A model generated the notes under the pieces. The model was not told the DNA's origin, did not search any database, and saw nothing but the letters and a program-made list of their open reading frames with translations. A stretch of DNA of 33,501 bases from Deltaproteobacteria bacterium (GTDB lineage: Bacteria > Desulfobacterota > Binatia > Bin18), in the NCBI GenBank assembly GCA_016874775.1, contig VGTJ01000043.1:1-33501 (forward strand), in the 5' to 3' direction. Below, piece by piece: positions 15,424 through 22,845 of the stretch. Positions within the stretch are counted from its first letter, which is position 1, and each line of letters opens with the position of its first letter. Made by a program: the position numbers and the translations under genes.

Positions 15424-16614
15424 GTGGTGAAAACGGATATTGTTTCAACCTCTGCCCCAACAGTGTGGGTCTTAGTTGACGATCGACCAGGGAACACAAC
15501 GCAGCCTCTTGGGCTCGCCCATGCTCTCGGCTGGCCATTTACCATTAAAGAATTACACTTCACCGAGACTGCCGCTGTCTTGAAGTTCTTCCTTGGGCCG
15601 TATGCGGCAACGCGTTTCGGAGTAGATCACACCCGGTCAGCTCCACTGACGCCGCCCTGGCCACACATCATAATTGCGGCGGGATGGCGGCCTGCCCAAG
15701 TGGCCCGGTGGATACAACGGCAAAGCCGAGGCGCTACTCGGTTGGTGCAACTCGGACGTAAGGGTGGACACGTCGCAGGATTGTTTGATGTGGTGATTTC
15801 GTGCAGCTATTTTCACCAAACGCCTCACCCACAACGGCTTGAGACAATTGCACCATTGACGCGAATCTCTGCCGAACAACTGCAACAAGCAGCCCAGCAC
15901 TGGCAGGCCTTAGTAGCTGAGGCACCACATCCTCGCATCATGGCCTTGGTCGGTGGGGCAACAAATCGTCACCAATTCAACGCAACAATTGCACAGCAGC
16001 TTGGCACCGATCTCCACACCCTGGGGAACACAATGGGTGGATCACTGTTCGTTACGACTAGCCGTCGTACGACCACAGAAGCAACCGCCGCGCTCAGAGC
16101 CGCATTGGGTGATGCGGTGTACCTCTATGAATGGCAGCCAGGGGCGCCCCAGGACAATCCCTATCTCGCGTTTCTCGCTCTTGCTGACATCTTAGTGGTC
16201 ACCGGCGAAAGCGAATCGATGCTGGCTGAAGCCGCTGCGACAGGGAAGCCGTTCTTCATCTATCCGCTTCCCGAACGAAAACAAGCGCAGAACTGGCGCA
16301 AGCGTTGCAAAGCGTGGATCAAAAGCACTGTTGCAGCGCATGCGAAGCCGCTGTCGGACAATCACTCTGCGCTGTCAGGCATGGTGAGCTATTTTTGTCA
16401 GTGGCTGATTGCCAGCGGTATCGTGCGACCACGGCGAGACTTAGCTGAGCTGCACCACGCGTTGATCCGTGGTGGACGCGCGAGTGTCTTCGGCACGCCA
16501 CTTCCGTCTCAGCAGTCAGTCATACCACGCGAAATCGATGAAGTTGCCCTCAAGATAAAAGCGTTGCTCGGCTTTGCCGAAAAGCCAGTACAACGCGTCG
16601 AAGAAGAAGTGTAA
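15424..16614 (+). CDS. ELM1-family (DUF1022) GT-B-like protein
   Basis: A 396-residue protein with the start signature W-V-L-V-D-D-R-P-G-N-T-T-Q-P-L-G-L-A-x-A-L-G (about residues 15-36) of the mitochondrial-fission ELM1/DUF1022 family. In bacteria these proteins are thought to have a GT-B glycosyltransferase-like fold; I know of no firmly assigned reaction. A glycine-rich A-L-V-G-G-A-T-N (about 177-184) and V-T-G-E-S-E-S-M-L-A-E-A (about 259-270, the sugar-nucleotide-binding E-S region) support that fold. It could glycosylate a lipid in this locus. GTG 15424 is followed by a second GTG at 15427; the Shine-Dalgarno site is weak. It lies 94 bp after the ABC exporter in the same direction. Confidence 0.8.
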   Translation: MVKTDIVSTSAPTVWVLVDDRPGNTTQPLGLAHALGWPFTIKELHFTETAAVLKFFLGPYAATRFGVDHTRSAPLTPPWPHIIIAAGWRPAQVARWIQRQSRGATRLVQLGRKGGHVAGLFDVVISCSYFHQTPHPQRLETIAPLTRISAEQLQQAAQHWQALVAEAPHPRIMALVGGATNRHQFNATIAQQLGTDLHTLGNTMGGSLFVTTSRRTTTEATAALRAALGDAVYLYEWQPGAPQDNPYLAFLALADILVVTGESESMLAEAAATGKPFFIYPLPERKQAQNWRKRCKAWIKSTVAAHAKPLSDNHSALSGMVSYFCQWLIASGIVRPRRDLAELHHALIRGGRASVFGTPLPSQQSVIPREIDEVALKIKALLGFAEKPVQRVEEEV

Positions 16615-16654
16615 GAGACACGTAATCAAACTGATTGAGCCGCACCTAACCGCG

Positions 16655-17560
16655 CTATACTGCTGGCATAAGAGCAGTGCGCTCAAGCACAGCGAAGGTA
16701 TCATGACGAAGGTGGTTCTGTTGCATCTCCACCCGGATGAGGGATTCGGTAACGACCCCCTGGGCAAGACATTCTCGCAGCAGCGTAAAAAAGAACGCTT
16801 CTTGTCGCCGATCGGGATGGGGAGTGTAACAGGCTTGCGTTGGACTGCGCCCCAGCAGCCACCCTTGTACGTGTTTCATCCGGGTTTTGAACTGCGAGCG
16901 CCACCCCTTCCCGCGCACGGTATAGTCACGTGGAAGTCCAGTCTTCCATGGTTGCGTTTGTCGTTTGGTATTGTGAAGGAGTTTTGTTTCTGCAGTCAGC
17001 GTGTCAAAATGGTTCCAAACCAGATCTAGTAAGCCGATCCGTTCTGGGGGTTCATGGTGCAGTGCCATCCATTCAGTATAGTCACGCGTCAAGGTGAACA
17101 ATTCAGCAAATTGCGCTTCACAGCGCCAATCGGTGAGTTGAGCACAGTCAAGCAGCATCACGCTCGACGCCAGGTAGCTCGATTGTCCATTGTGGCCAGG
17201 GCGTGCGACACACATGAGAGCACGCCCCTGCATATCCTGCGACAACAGCTCCCAGATATCACCAACAGCAAAGACATCAGGATCAATGACGACAGCTCGT
17301 CCCTGATACCCCATCAGCTCCGGTGGCATGAACCGCAGCGGCGTAAAGGATTGAAGATCATCGTTCCTCCACAGTCGACGCTTCCCACTATGCAGAAATG
17401 CCTGCCCCTCACGAGCGTGAAAAAACGGATATGCCTGATGCTCAAGAATACGTATGTCGAAGGCGTCTGGGTGCCGAGAGTTTCGTCGCAACGAGTACGC
17501 CGAGACGAGCGCACCGACAAGCTGCTTATGGTTGGTATGTACAAAGACTGTTGGCTTCAT
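16655..17560 (-). CDS. GT8-like glycosyltransferase
   Basis: A 301-residue GT-A-type glycosyltransferase. The N-terminus (V-F-V-H-T-N-H-K-Q) and the metal-binding V-I-D-P-D-V-F-A (about residues 90-97, DxD) match family-8-like retaining enzymes, and a late H-N-T-K-R (about 196-200) fits the C-terminal manganese-binding histidine. There are no membrane segments. It is convergent with the ELM1-like gene and divergent from the sulfotransferase gene. It may glycosylate the lipid head group made by this locus; acceptor and donor are unknown. Confidence 0.75.
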   Translation of the reverse strand: MKPTVFVHTNHKQLVGALVSAYSLRRNSRHPDAFDIRILEHQAYPFFHAREGQAFLHSGKRRLWRNDDLQSFTPLRFMPPELMGYQGRAVVIDPDVFAVGDIWELLSQDMQGRALMCVARPGHNGQSSYLASSVMLLDCAQLTDWRCEAQFAELFTLTRDYTEWMALHHEPPERIGLLDLVWNHFDTLTAETKLLHNTKRQTQPWKTGLPRDYTVRGKGWRSQFKTRMKHVQGWLLGRSPTQACYTPHPDRRQEAFFFTLLRECLAQGVVTESLIRVEMQQNHLRHDTFAVLERTALMPAV

Positions 17561-17664
17561 GTATGGTTCTCATCCACAATTGACGACGGTTGAGCAGTTG
17601 TCATAACCAAACTCTTCTACGGTTTCAACCGACAAAACGTAAGCAGCACGACGCGTATCATACC

Positions 17665-18642
17665 ATGCATCCTCTTTTTATCGGCGGTTGTGAACGGAGT
17701 GGCACGACACTTCTCGGCGCGATGTTGGGAAGTCATCGTGAGTATCTCTGCGTTCCTGAGATGCAATTCAAGTTCGATATCTGTCGGCTTGCAGCCGCTG
17801 ATCACGAAGATGCCGTGGATGCGTCCGCTCTCCTCCGCGCCGTAGGCCAACGATCCAGCTTTCGGATCTGGGAACTCGGGCTTGATGAGCCCATGCTCCC
17901 GCAACAGCCAATGACCTGTCGTGAGCTGATGGAATGGTTGGTGCAGCTTTACGGCAAAAAAGTCAACAAACCGACGCCACGGTTCTGGGTCGACCATACA
18001 CCGAAGAACATTCGCTATGCTAGAACGCTATTCCAGTGTTTCCCCGACGCCAAGATGTTGCATATCGTTCGCGATGGTCGTGCGGTCGAGGCATCTGTCC
18101 TGCCACTGGACTGGGGACCGAATACGATCGAAAACGCTGCACGATTTTGGGCAGAATGCCTGGCGTACGGTTTCGCGGCGGAAATACGGTGGCCAAGGCA
18201 GGTCATTAGAGTGCGCTACGAAGACCTGGTACGCGACCCACACCATACGCTACAGAGTGTGTGTACGGCGCTGGCCATTCCCTTCGACCCGATCATGAGC
18301 GAAGTACGGGGATTTCAGGTGCCTCCCTACACTGCCAATCAACACTCACTGACTGGCCATAGACCCAATCCTACTCGCGTGAACAGTTGGGAGAGAAACC
18401 TGTCATCGCGGCAAATTGAGATCTTTGAGAGTCTGACGACCGACTTACTCACAATCCTCGGGTACGAACCACGATTTGGCTTGGCAGCGCAGAAAGCAAC
18501 CCGACGAGAGATTTTGACGGCTGACATTCAAGAACTCTACAAAAAATCCTTCAGTAATCGGCGTCGCAAACGACAGCGGAAGATAGCGGCGATTCCAAGA
18601 GCCGCCACTCTCGTACCTCTTGGTTCAAGTCACAACCAGTAA
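17665..18642 (+). CDS. PAPS-dependent sulfotransferase
   Basis: A 325-residue sulfotransferase. The 5'-phosphosulfate-binding loop G-G-C-E-R-S-G-T-T-L-L (residues 7-17) and the 3'-phosphate-binding motif R136-D-G-R-A-V-E-A-S144 are both complete, so it should transfer sulfate from PAPS to a hydroxyl or amine. The motifs resemble protein-tyrosine/heparan-type sulfotransferases. The C-terminus is strongly basic (R-R-R-K-R-Q-R-K), perhaps for membrane contact. Next to glycosyltransferases and ceramide genes, a sphingo(glyco)lipid is a plausible acceptor. ATG 17665 is chosen because the motif starts seven residues later as is usual; TTG 17590 would add 25 residues. No good Shine-Dalgarno site. 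The 3' end overlaps the convergent DUF1772 gene by 18 bp. Confidence 0.82.
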   Translation: MHPLFIGGCERSGTTLLGAMLGSHREYLCVPEMQFKFDICRLAAADHEDAVDASALLRAVGQRSSFRIWELGLDEPMLPQQPMTCRELMEWLVQLYGKKVNKPTPRFWVDHTPKNIRYARTLFQCFPDAKMLHIVRDGRAVEASVLPLDWGPNTIENAARFWAECLAYGFAAEIRWPRQVIRVRYEDLVRDPHHTLQSVCTALAIPFDPIMSEVRGFQVPPYTANQHSLTGHRPNPTRVNSWERNLSSRQIEIFESLTTDLLTILGYEPRFGLAAQKATRREILTADIQELYKKSFSNRRRKRQRKIAAIPRAATLVPLGSSHNQ

Positions 18643-19065
18643 CCAGATGAAGACCAACGACGCGAGCAGACTGAGTACACTCCGAACTGCATGAAGTTGG
18701 CCCCACTTCTCAAGTAAGGCTCGCGTCTCAGGAGACGAAAGATCTCGTCCAGGCTCAAGCAAGGTATGATTCGTGGGCATGATCACGATGAAGGTAAAGG
18801 GAACCACTGCGCCGAGGAGAATGGCGCCGACCAGCCACATACCGCCAGCGCCAAACAGCCACGCCGAAACCCCACTGACAAAACCAATGATCGCCAACGA
18901 GGCTTGCATCACCGTCGCGCGCTTATAGCTGGGAGCCCACTGCAGCGCCGCCGCCGTTGTCTCACAACTCAGACGCGCGGGATGCTCGACGAGATTGATG
19001 TAAATCGCCGCACCGGTAAACAACGTACAACTCAGCACTGCAAGAAATTCGACCACGACAAGCAT
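18625..19065 (-). CDS. DUF1772 (anthrone-oxygenase-like) membrane protein
   Basis: A 146-residue protein with four predicted membrane helices (about residues 3-22, 53-75, 78-98, 125-145). The pattern of the DUF1772 family is visible: V-E-H-P-A-R-L after helix 1, W-x-P-S-Y-K-R-A, and I-M-P-T-N-H-T-L-L after helix 3. Family members in fungi act as anthrone oxygenases; bacterial roles are unclear. ATG 19065 follows AAGGA, so an upstream start giving 178 residues is rejected. It stands alone, and a 174-bp spacer without a recognised gene separates it from the next gene. Confidence 0.8.
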   Translation of the reverse strand: MLVVVEFLAVLSCTLFTGAAIYINLVEHPARLSCETTAAALQWAPSYKRATVMQASLAIIGFVSGVSAWLFGAGGMWLVGAILLGAVVPFTFIVIMPTNHTLLEPGRDLSSPETRALLEKWGQLHAVRSVLSLLASLVFIWLLVVT

Positions 19066-19239
19066 TGAGATTCCTTTCCGTGCCCATTTAATGGTCACTG
19101 TGCTTGTCAGCGTATACAGGGATTGGTCCACCTGCCAAGACGCATGATCGGCCGCCACCATCCATGCGCAGGACCTGCGTGCCGTCGTCCCCAGGGATCA
19201 ATACGCTTCTGGTACGGCACGCAGTTGCCTTATTTGCTC

Positions 19240-20448
19240 TTATCGCCAGACTCCGGAGGCATTCGACTGATAGCCTAACGAGCGGTATGTCGCATCAACG
19301 AGACTCTGACCGCGATCGGTCAGCAATGTCCCGGCTCCCATGCGATTCATCGTGTAACCAAAAGACATCTCGGCCTTCGGATCAGCAAAACCAAACGATC
19401 CGCCTGCACCAACATGCCCAAAAGCTTCTTCACTGGTGATGGCACTCTCACGCACACCAGCGGGTGCATGACGATTATCCATCGATTTCATAAAACCCAA
19501 AGCGAAACGTGACGGCATCACAAGCACGGCATCTCTTCCGGTTGCGGAAGCCACTGCCCCCATACGGGCCAGCGTATCAGAGTCCACAAGTTGTACTCCG
19601 TTGAGGGTGCCACCACAGGCAAGTGGGGCATACATCCCGGCTAAACCGCGGGCGTTGGTAATACCGCCAGCACCGCCAATTTCCGCCGCATGGGCAGCGC
19701 GCGTGTCGTATTCCGGCTTGGCGCCCATGTAGCCACCGGAGTTGAGGATCGCAAGTGAGGCTAAGGAGCCCTGCGTTACCAACTCTTTATACAACAGGCT
19801 GTTCTGATCTGGTGCCGCGGCGATCATTGGCGCGACCCGCGGCTCTTTATCTTCCGGCAGGCCAATCCAGAAATCCAATCCCAGCGGTTTGGCCACTTCA
19901 TCGCGGAAGAAGGTGCCAAGGGATTTGCCTGACACGCGACGAACGACCTCTCCAACTAACCAACCGATAGTGAGAGCATGATAGCCATTGCGGGTACCTG
20001 GTTCCCAGAACGGCTCTTCTTTCGCCAGCGCATTTCCCATTAAATCCCAATTCGCATACGCCCCCTGGGGGAGTTGTGCACGCACCGCCGGTAAACCAGC
20101 CTGATGATTCAGCAGCATCTTCACCGGGATTTGCCCTTTGCCGGCCTGGCCAAACTCTGGCCAGTAGGTCGCCACCGGTGCATCGAGGTCGAGTTTCCCA
20201 CGTGAGGCTAATATGTGAGCACACAAGGCCGTTGCACCTTTGGTCGAGGAAAAAACGATACTGACGGTATCTGCATTCCACGGCGTTTGTGTATCAGGAC
20301 GAGCAAAGCCGCCCCACAGATCGACCACGGTGCGCCCACGTACCGTCACACATACTGATGCGCCGACTTCGCCACGTTCGCGGAAATTGCGTTCAAATTC
20401 GTTCCGCACCTGCTGAAATTGCGGATCACATGAGCCATGTACTTCCAT
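19240..20448 (-). CDS. Serine beta-lactamase-fold hydrolase (EstB-like esterase)
   Basis: A 402-residue member of the beta-lactamase/class C-like esterase family. The nucleophile motif S-x-x-K is S-S-T-K (about residues 68-71) and the second tyrosine lies in N-G-Y-H-A-L-T-I-G-W (about 155). L-L-N-H-Q-A-G-L-P (about 111-119) and G-A-G-G-S-F-G-F-A-D-P (about 351-361) are typical of EstB-type carboxylesterases rather than true beta-lactamases. No signal peptide is visible, so it is probably cytoplasmic. ATG 20448 is preceded by GGAGGG with good spacing. Confidence 0.88.
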   Translation of the reverse strand: MEVHGSCDPQFQQVRNEFERNFRERGEVGASVCVTVRGRTVVDLWGGFARPDTQTPWNADTVSIVFSSTKGATALCAHILASRGKLDLDAPVATYWPEFGQAGKGQIPVKMLLNHQAGLPAVRAQLPQGAYANWDLMGNALAKEEPFWEPGTRNGYHALTIGWLVGEVVRRVSGKSLGTFFRDEVAKPLGLDFWIGLPEDKEPRVAPMIAAAPDQNSLLYKELVTQGSLASLAILNSGGYMGAKPEYDTRAAHAAEIGGAGGITNARGLAGMYAPLACGGTLNGVQLVDSDTLARMGAVASATGRDAVLVMPSRFALGFMKSMDNRHAPAGVRESAITSEEAFGHVGAGGSFGFADPKAEMSFGYTMNRMGAGTLLTDRGQSLVDATYRSLGYQSNASGVWR

Positions 20449-20546
20449 TGAGTTTCCCTCCTTCTTGCTGAGGCCTCTCGCGTAGTGATTGCTCTTTGTC
20501 GTATGCTATCGAGCCAGATCAGGAAAGAGGGGATGTAGATGTCCTT

Positions 20547-20576
20547 GTAGAGACACCCCCGGCAGGGCGTCTCTAC
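20547..20576. repeat. Hairpin repeat (GTAGAGAC arms)
   Basis: Arms GTAGAGACACCC (20547-20558) and GGGCGTCTCTAC (20565-20576) pair with one mismatch around the loop CCGGCA. It sits in the 295-bp non-coding stretch between the esterase and GFA genes, 36 bp before a 61-bp repeat copy. Nothing else is seen in that stretch. Confidence 0.7.
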
Positions 20577-20612
20577 GCTAAATCAGGCCACAAGAGATTA
20601 GCACAGCGGCGA

Positions 20613-20673
20613 TGTCACCCTGAGCGGAGCGAAGGGTCTCGCAAAGAGATTCTTCGCGTTGCTCAGAATGACA
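20613..20673 (+). repeat. 61-bp interspersed repeat, copy 2 (TGTCA...TGACA ends)
   Basis: Same length, ends and central blocks as 5571-5631. Here it is intergenic. Translated, it reads C-H-P-E-R-S-E-G-S, the peptide often mis-annotated as small ORFs in repeat-rich genomes. Confidence 0.85.
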
Positions 20674-20743
20674 GATCCGCAGAGACCAAAGCGGAAACTC
20701 TACGAATGTTCTGGGTTTCGATTTAGTAGAAGGAGAACACTCA

Positions 20744-21181
20744 ATGACGCGATCAACAGCAAATAGCGGAACAGGGGGATGTCTGTGTGGAGCGGTGCGC
20801 TATCGTTACGAAGGTGAACCCACGACCATTGGGCTTTGTCAGTGCGAACGTTGCCAGCGACAGTCGGGGTCGGCATTTCTCATTGGTGTGATCTTTCCCA
20901 AACACGCCGTGACTATTGAAGGGCCATTAGCAGTCTACGAAGCCGCAGTTGATGGCACCAACCGGTTGCAACGACACTTCTGCCCGACGTGTGGCTCGGC
21001 AGTATCGATCACACTCGATCGCTATCCCGACATTCGCTCAATGATGGGTGGCACCTTGGACGACAAGAGCATCATCAAGCCGACCTTTAGTGTCTGGTGT
21101 TCAGCAGGCCAGCCGTGGCTGACGTTACCCGAAGGTGTCGCCTGTTTCGCCGACTATCCAGACGGGACATTTGGTGGTTGA
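20744..21181 (+). CDS. GFA-like (glutathione-dependent formaldehyde-activating family) zinc protein
   Basis: A 145-residue CENP-V/GFA-family protein. Zinc ligands are visible as C-L-C-G-A-V (residues 10-15), C-Q-C-E-R-C (about 32-37) and F-C-P-T-C-G-S (about 83-89). Family members bind glutathione adducts, but most have no proven activity. The ATG is preceded by AAGGAG. A short duplicate of its 3' end occurs 156 bp downstream (21311-21337), so a paralogue once lay in tandem. Confidence 0.87.
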   Translation: MTRSTANSGTGGCLCGAVRYRYEGEPTTIGLCQCERCQRQSGSAFLIGVIFPKHAVTIEGPLAVYEAAVDGTNRLQRHFCPTCGSAVSITLDRYPDIRSMMGGTLDDKSIIKPTFSVWCSAGQPWLTLPEGVACFADYPDGTFGG

Positions 21182-21245
21182 GCTATGAGCATGCGACCGT
21201 CGGATCGGTGAGCAGTGCCCATCCTACGCAGAACCGCTATAGCCT

Positions 21246-21310
21246 GTAGCGCGCGCTGTGCGCACGATGTCCTTGCCTGGACCGCTCTCCGTGCGCACAG
21301 CGCACGCTAC
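21246..21310. repeat. Near-perfect 20-bp inverted repeat
   Basis: Arms 21246-21265 and 21291-21310 pair with a single mismatch over 20 bp, with a 25-bp loop. The arms contain GTGCGCAC and an internal GCGC palindrome. The right arm abuts the GFA-gene relic, so the element probably marks an insertion or deletion boundary. Confidence 0.8.
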
Positions 21311-21337
21311 TATCCAGATGGGACGTTTGGCAGATAG
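21311..21337 (+). pseudogene. 3' relic of a second GFA-family gene
   Basis: The 27 bases encode Y-P-D-G-T-F-G-R and a stop, matching the last codons of the intact GFA gene (Y-P-D-G-T-F-G-G stop, 21155-21181). Differences are mostly in third codon positions, as expected between paralogues and not for a fresh duplication. The upstream sequence is the inverted repeat; no other part of the gene remains. Confidence 0.6.
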
Positions 21338-21395
21338 CCTTGTTGCATTTGCCGGCCATTGAGAACAGCAACGACTCCCTTCCCTTGATTTTTCC

Positions 21396-21883
21396 ATGTA
21401 CACCCGCAGCCTCACACACAATCCATTGCTCCTCTGTGCCTACCACGGCTTGGTGATGGCGTTGTTTCCCTTCGCCATCATTACGTTGCTGTGGAAAGAT
21501 CAGTTCGGCTTACCAATGACCGAGCTCATGATCCTACAAGCGGTCTTTGGCGTCGTGGTAGCAGCGTTGGAATTTCCCTCTGGTTACGTAGCTGACCGTC
21601 TCGGTTATCGTCCGACGCTGTTGGGGGCTGCGATCTTTAGTGTCCTCGGCTGGTCAGTGTATCTCGTTGCTTCTGACTTCTGGACCGTGGCTTTGCCTTC
21701 TATTGCTGTCTCACGGTCACGCGTGGCTTGAACGGACCGTTACTTCACACCGAAGAGCAACGACGGATTCCCTCAAGCGATCGCGCAGACTTAATCTCGT
21801 TACGCAGCTTCGTGTTTCGAGGCAATTTCGTATGGCTTGGCCCAACTGTTGGGTATATGGTCGATCGAGTCGGGCAGCATCAC
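21396..21883 (+). pseudogene. MFS transporter remnant with internal deletion and truncated 3' end
   Basis: 21396-21710 encodes the first helices of a major facilitator (F-P-S-G-Y-V-A-D-R-L-G-Y-R loop between helices 2 and 3, residues about 67-79). The frame is lost soon after the third helix. In another frame, about 21719-21880 encodes a later part: T-R-G-L-N-G-P-L-L, then S-D-R-A-D-L-I-S-L-R-S, R-G-N-F and G-P-T-V-G-Y-M-V-D-R-V-G, which matches the helix 10-11 loop region of the same transporter type. About half the gene is missing between the two pieces, and the C-terminus ends at the junction near 21883 with a reverse-strand gene remnant. Confidence 0.65.
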
Positions 21884-22094
21884 GAGTGCGAGTCGCCGCC
21901 GCAGTCATGGTGACTGCGATACCGGAGTTGTAGCCTTCGGGATCGCCATGTTGTTCGCAGAGGCTAAGCGAGTCAAAACCCACCTGTTCCATCTCCTGCA
22001 TGTGCTCAAACGCGCTGGAGTACAACTCTGGCCACGGCTGGAACCATTCACTGCGGGAAGGATTGCGAAAATCATATAAGACACCAAATTTCAC
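21884..22094 (-). pseudogene. 5' remnant of a luciferase-like (LLM class) flavin-dependent oxidoreductase gene
   Basis: GTG 22094 is preceded by a strong AGGAGGG. The encoded start V-K-F-G-V-L-Y-D-F-R-N-P, then L-Y...E-H-M-Q-E-M-E-Q-V-G-F-D-S-L-S-L-C-E-Q-H and G-Y-N-S-G-I-A-V, is the N-terminus of an F420/FMN luciferase-like monooxygenase (first beta strand and E-x-H motif). Homology stops near residue 70, at about 21884, where the MFS remnant on the other strand begins. A normal family member has about 330 residues, so some 80% is missing. Confidence 0.65.
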
Positions 22095-22176
22095 GATTGC
22101 CCTCCTTGTTTCGGCTACGGCATCAATTTTTGCTGTCGAATACATTTTCTTGTCAACCGAGTAAAAACTACTTGAT

Positions 22177-22190
22177 TGTATAATTATACA
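22177..22190. promoter_or_regulatory. Perfect 14-bp palindrome, candidate TetR-family operator over the promoter
   Basis: TGTATAATTATACA is a perfect inverted repeat, 18 bp before the TetR-type ATG. It contains a consensus -10 TATAAT (22179-22184). An alternative promoter pairs TTGATT (22173-22178) with TATAAA (22195-22200) at 16 bp, placing the palindrome in the spacer. Either arrangement fits autorepression. Confidence 0.55.
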
Positions 22191-22207
22191 TTCGTATAAA
22201 TAAAAAC

Positions 22208-22837
22208 ATGACGCGACCGAGCAGGAATATCGATCAAGTGCTGATTGCTACCGCGCGTGAGTTGTTACCGGAAACTGGTTGTCGAGGTTTTTCGATCCGT
22301 CAGCTCACCGACCGAGCCGGGGTGAACCTTGGCATGTTTCATTACCACTTTAAGAAGCGCGAGGAGTTTTTGGCGCACGTGTTACACGAGGTGTATCAGG
22401 AGATGTTCGCAACGCTCACATTTCAGGCTCATGCTGACCGTCCGCCAGTGGAGCATCTCCGCGCTGCTTTGACCGTCCTCGGTCACTTTGCCCGTGATAA
22501 TCGCCAATTGATGCGTCGCTTGATGGCAGATGCCATGAGCGACGACCCCACTGCGGTAGAATTCTTTCGCCGTCATTTCCCGTTGCATCTGGCAGTGCTG
22601 GCTCAACTCGTCGTCGCGGGCCAGCAAGCAGGGCTGCTGCGAAAGATGCCTCCTCTCCAAGCAATCACCTTCCTTGCTAGTGGGATCGCTATGCCCAACA
22701 TCTTGGCGACTATGTTCACCAGTCAGGGTGGACTTCCTGCAGCAATGATCGAACGCCTCAATAACGATGTGCTGAGTGACGCCGCTATCGCCCAACGCGT
22801 CGATATGGCGATTCGGGGACTGAGCACAGGAAAGTGA
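22208..22837 (+). CDS. TetR-family transcriptional repressor
   Basis: A 209-residue regulator. The N-terminal helix-turn-helix (about residues 10-55) reads G-F-S-I-R-Q-L-T-D-R-A-G-V-N-L-G-M-F-H-Y-H-F, the standard TetR recognition region; the C-terminal ligand/dimer domain is variable. It is first in an operon with HlyD, FtsX and LolD-type genes, whose second gene starts just after its stop, so it probably controls this pump. No Shine-Dalgarno site precedes the ATG, and predicted -10 elements lie 8-24 bp upstream, so the mRNA may be leaderless or nearly so. Confidence 0.9.
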   Translation: MTRPSRNIDQVLIATARELLPETGCRGFSIRQLTDRAGVNLGMFHYHFKKREEFLAHVLHEVYQEMFATLTFQAHADRPPVEHLRAALTVLGHFARDNRQLMRRLMADAMSDDPTAVEFFRRHFPLHLAVLAQLVVAGQQAGLLRKMPPLQAITFLASGIAMPNILATMFTSQGGLPAAMIERLNNDVLSDAAIAQRVDMAIRGLSTGK

Positions 22838-22845
22838 GGGAAAGT

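Noticed and set aside
19240-20448. Antibiotic-resistance beta-lactamase
   Set aside because: No signal peptide, and the motifs are those of EstB-type carboxylesterases.
20496-20726. 76-codon frame upstream of the GFA gene
   Set aside because: It consists of two interspersed repeats read in frame; the C-H-P-E-R-S-E-G-S peptide is a repeat translation and not a protein.
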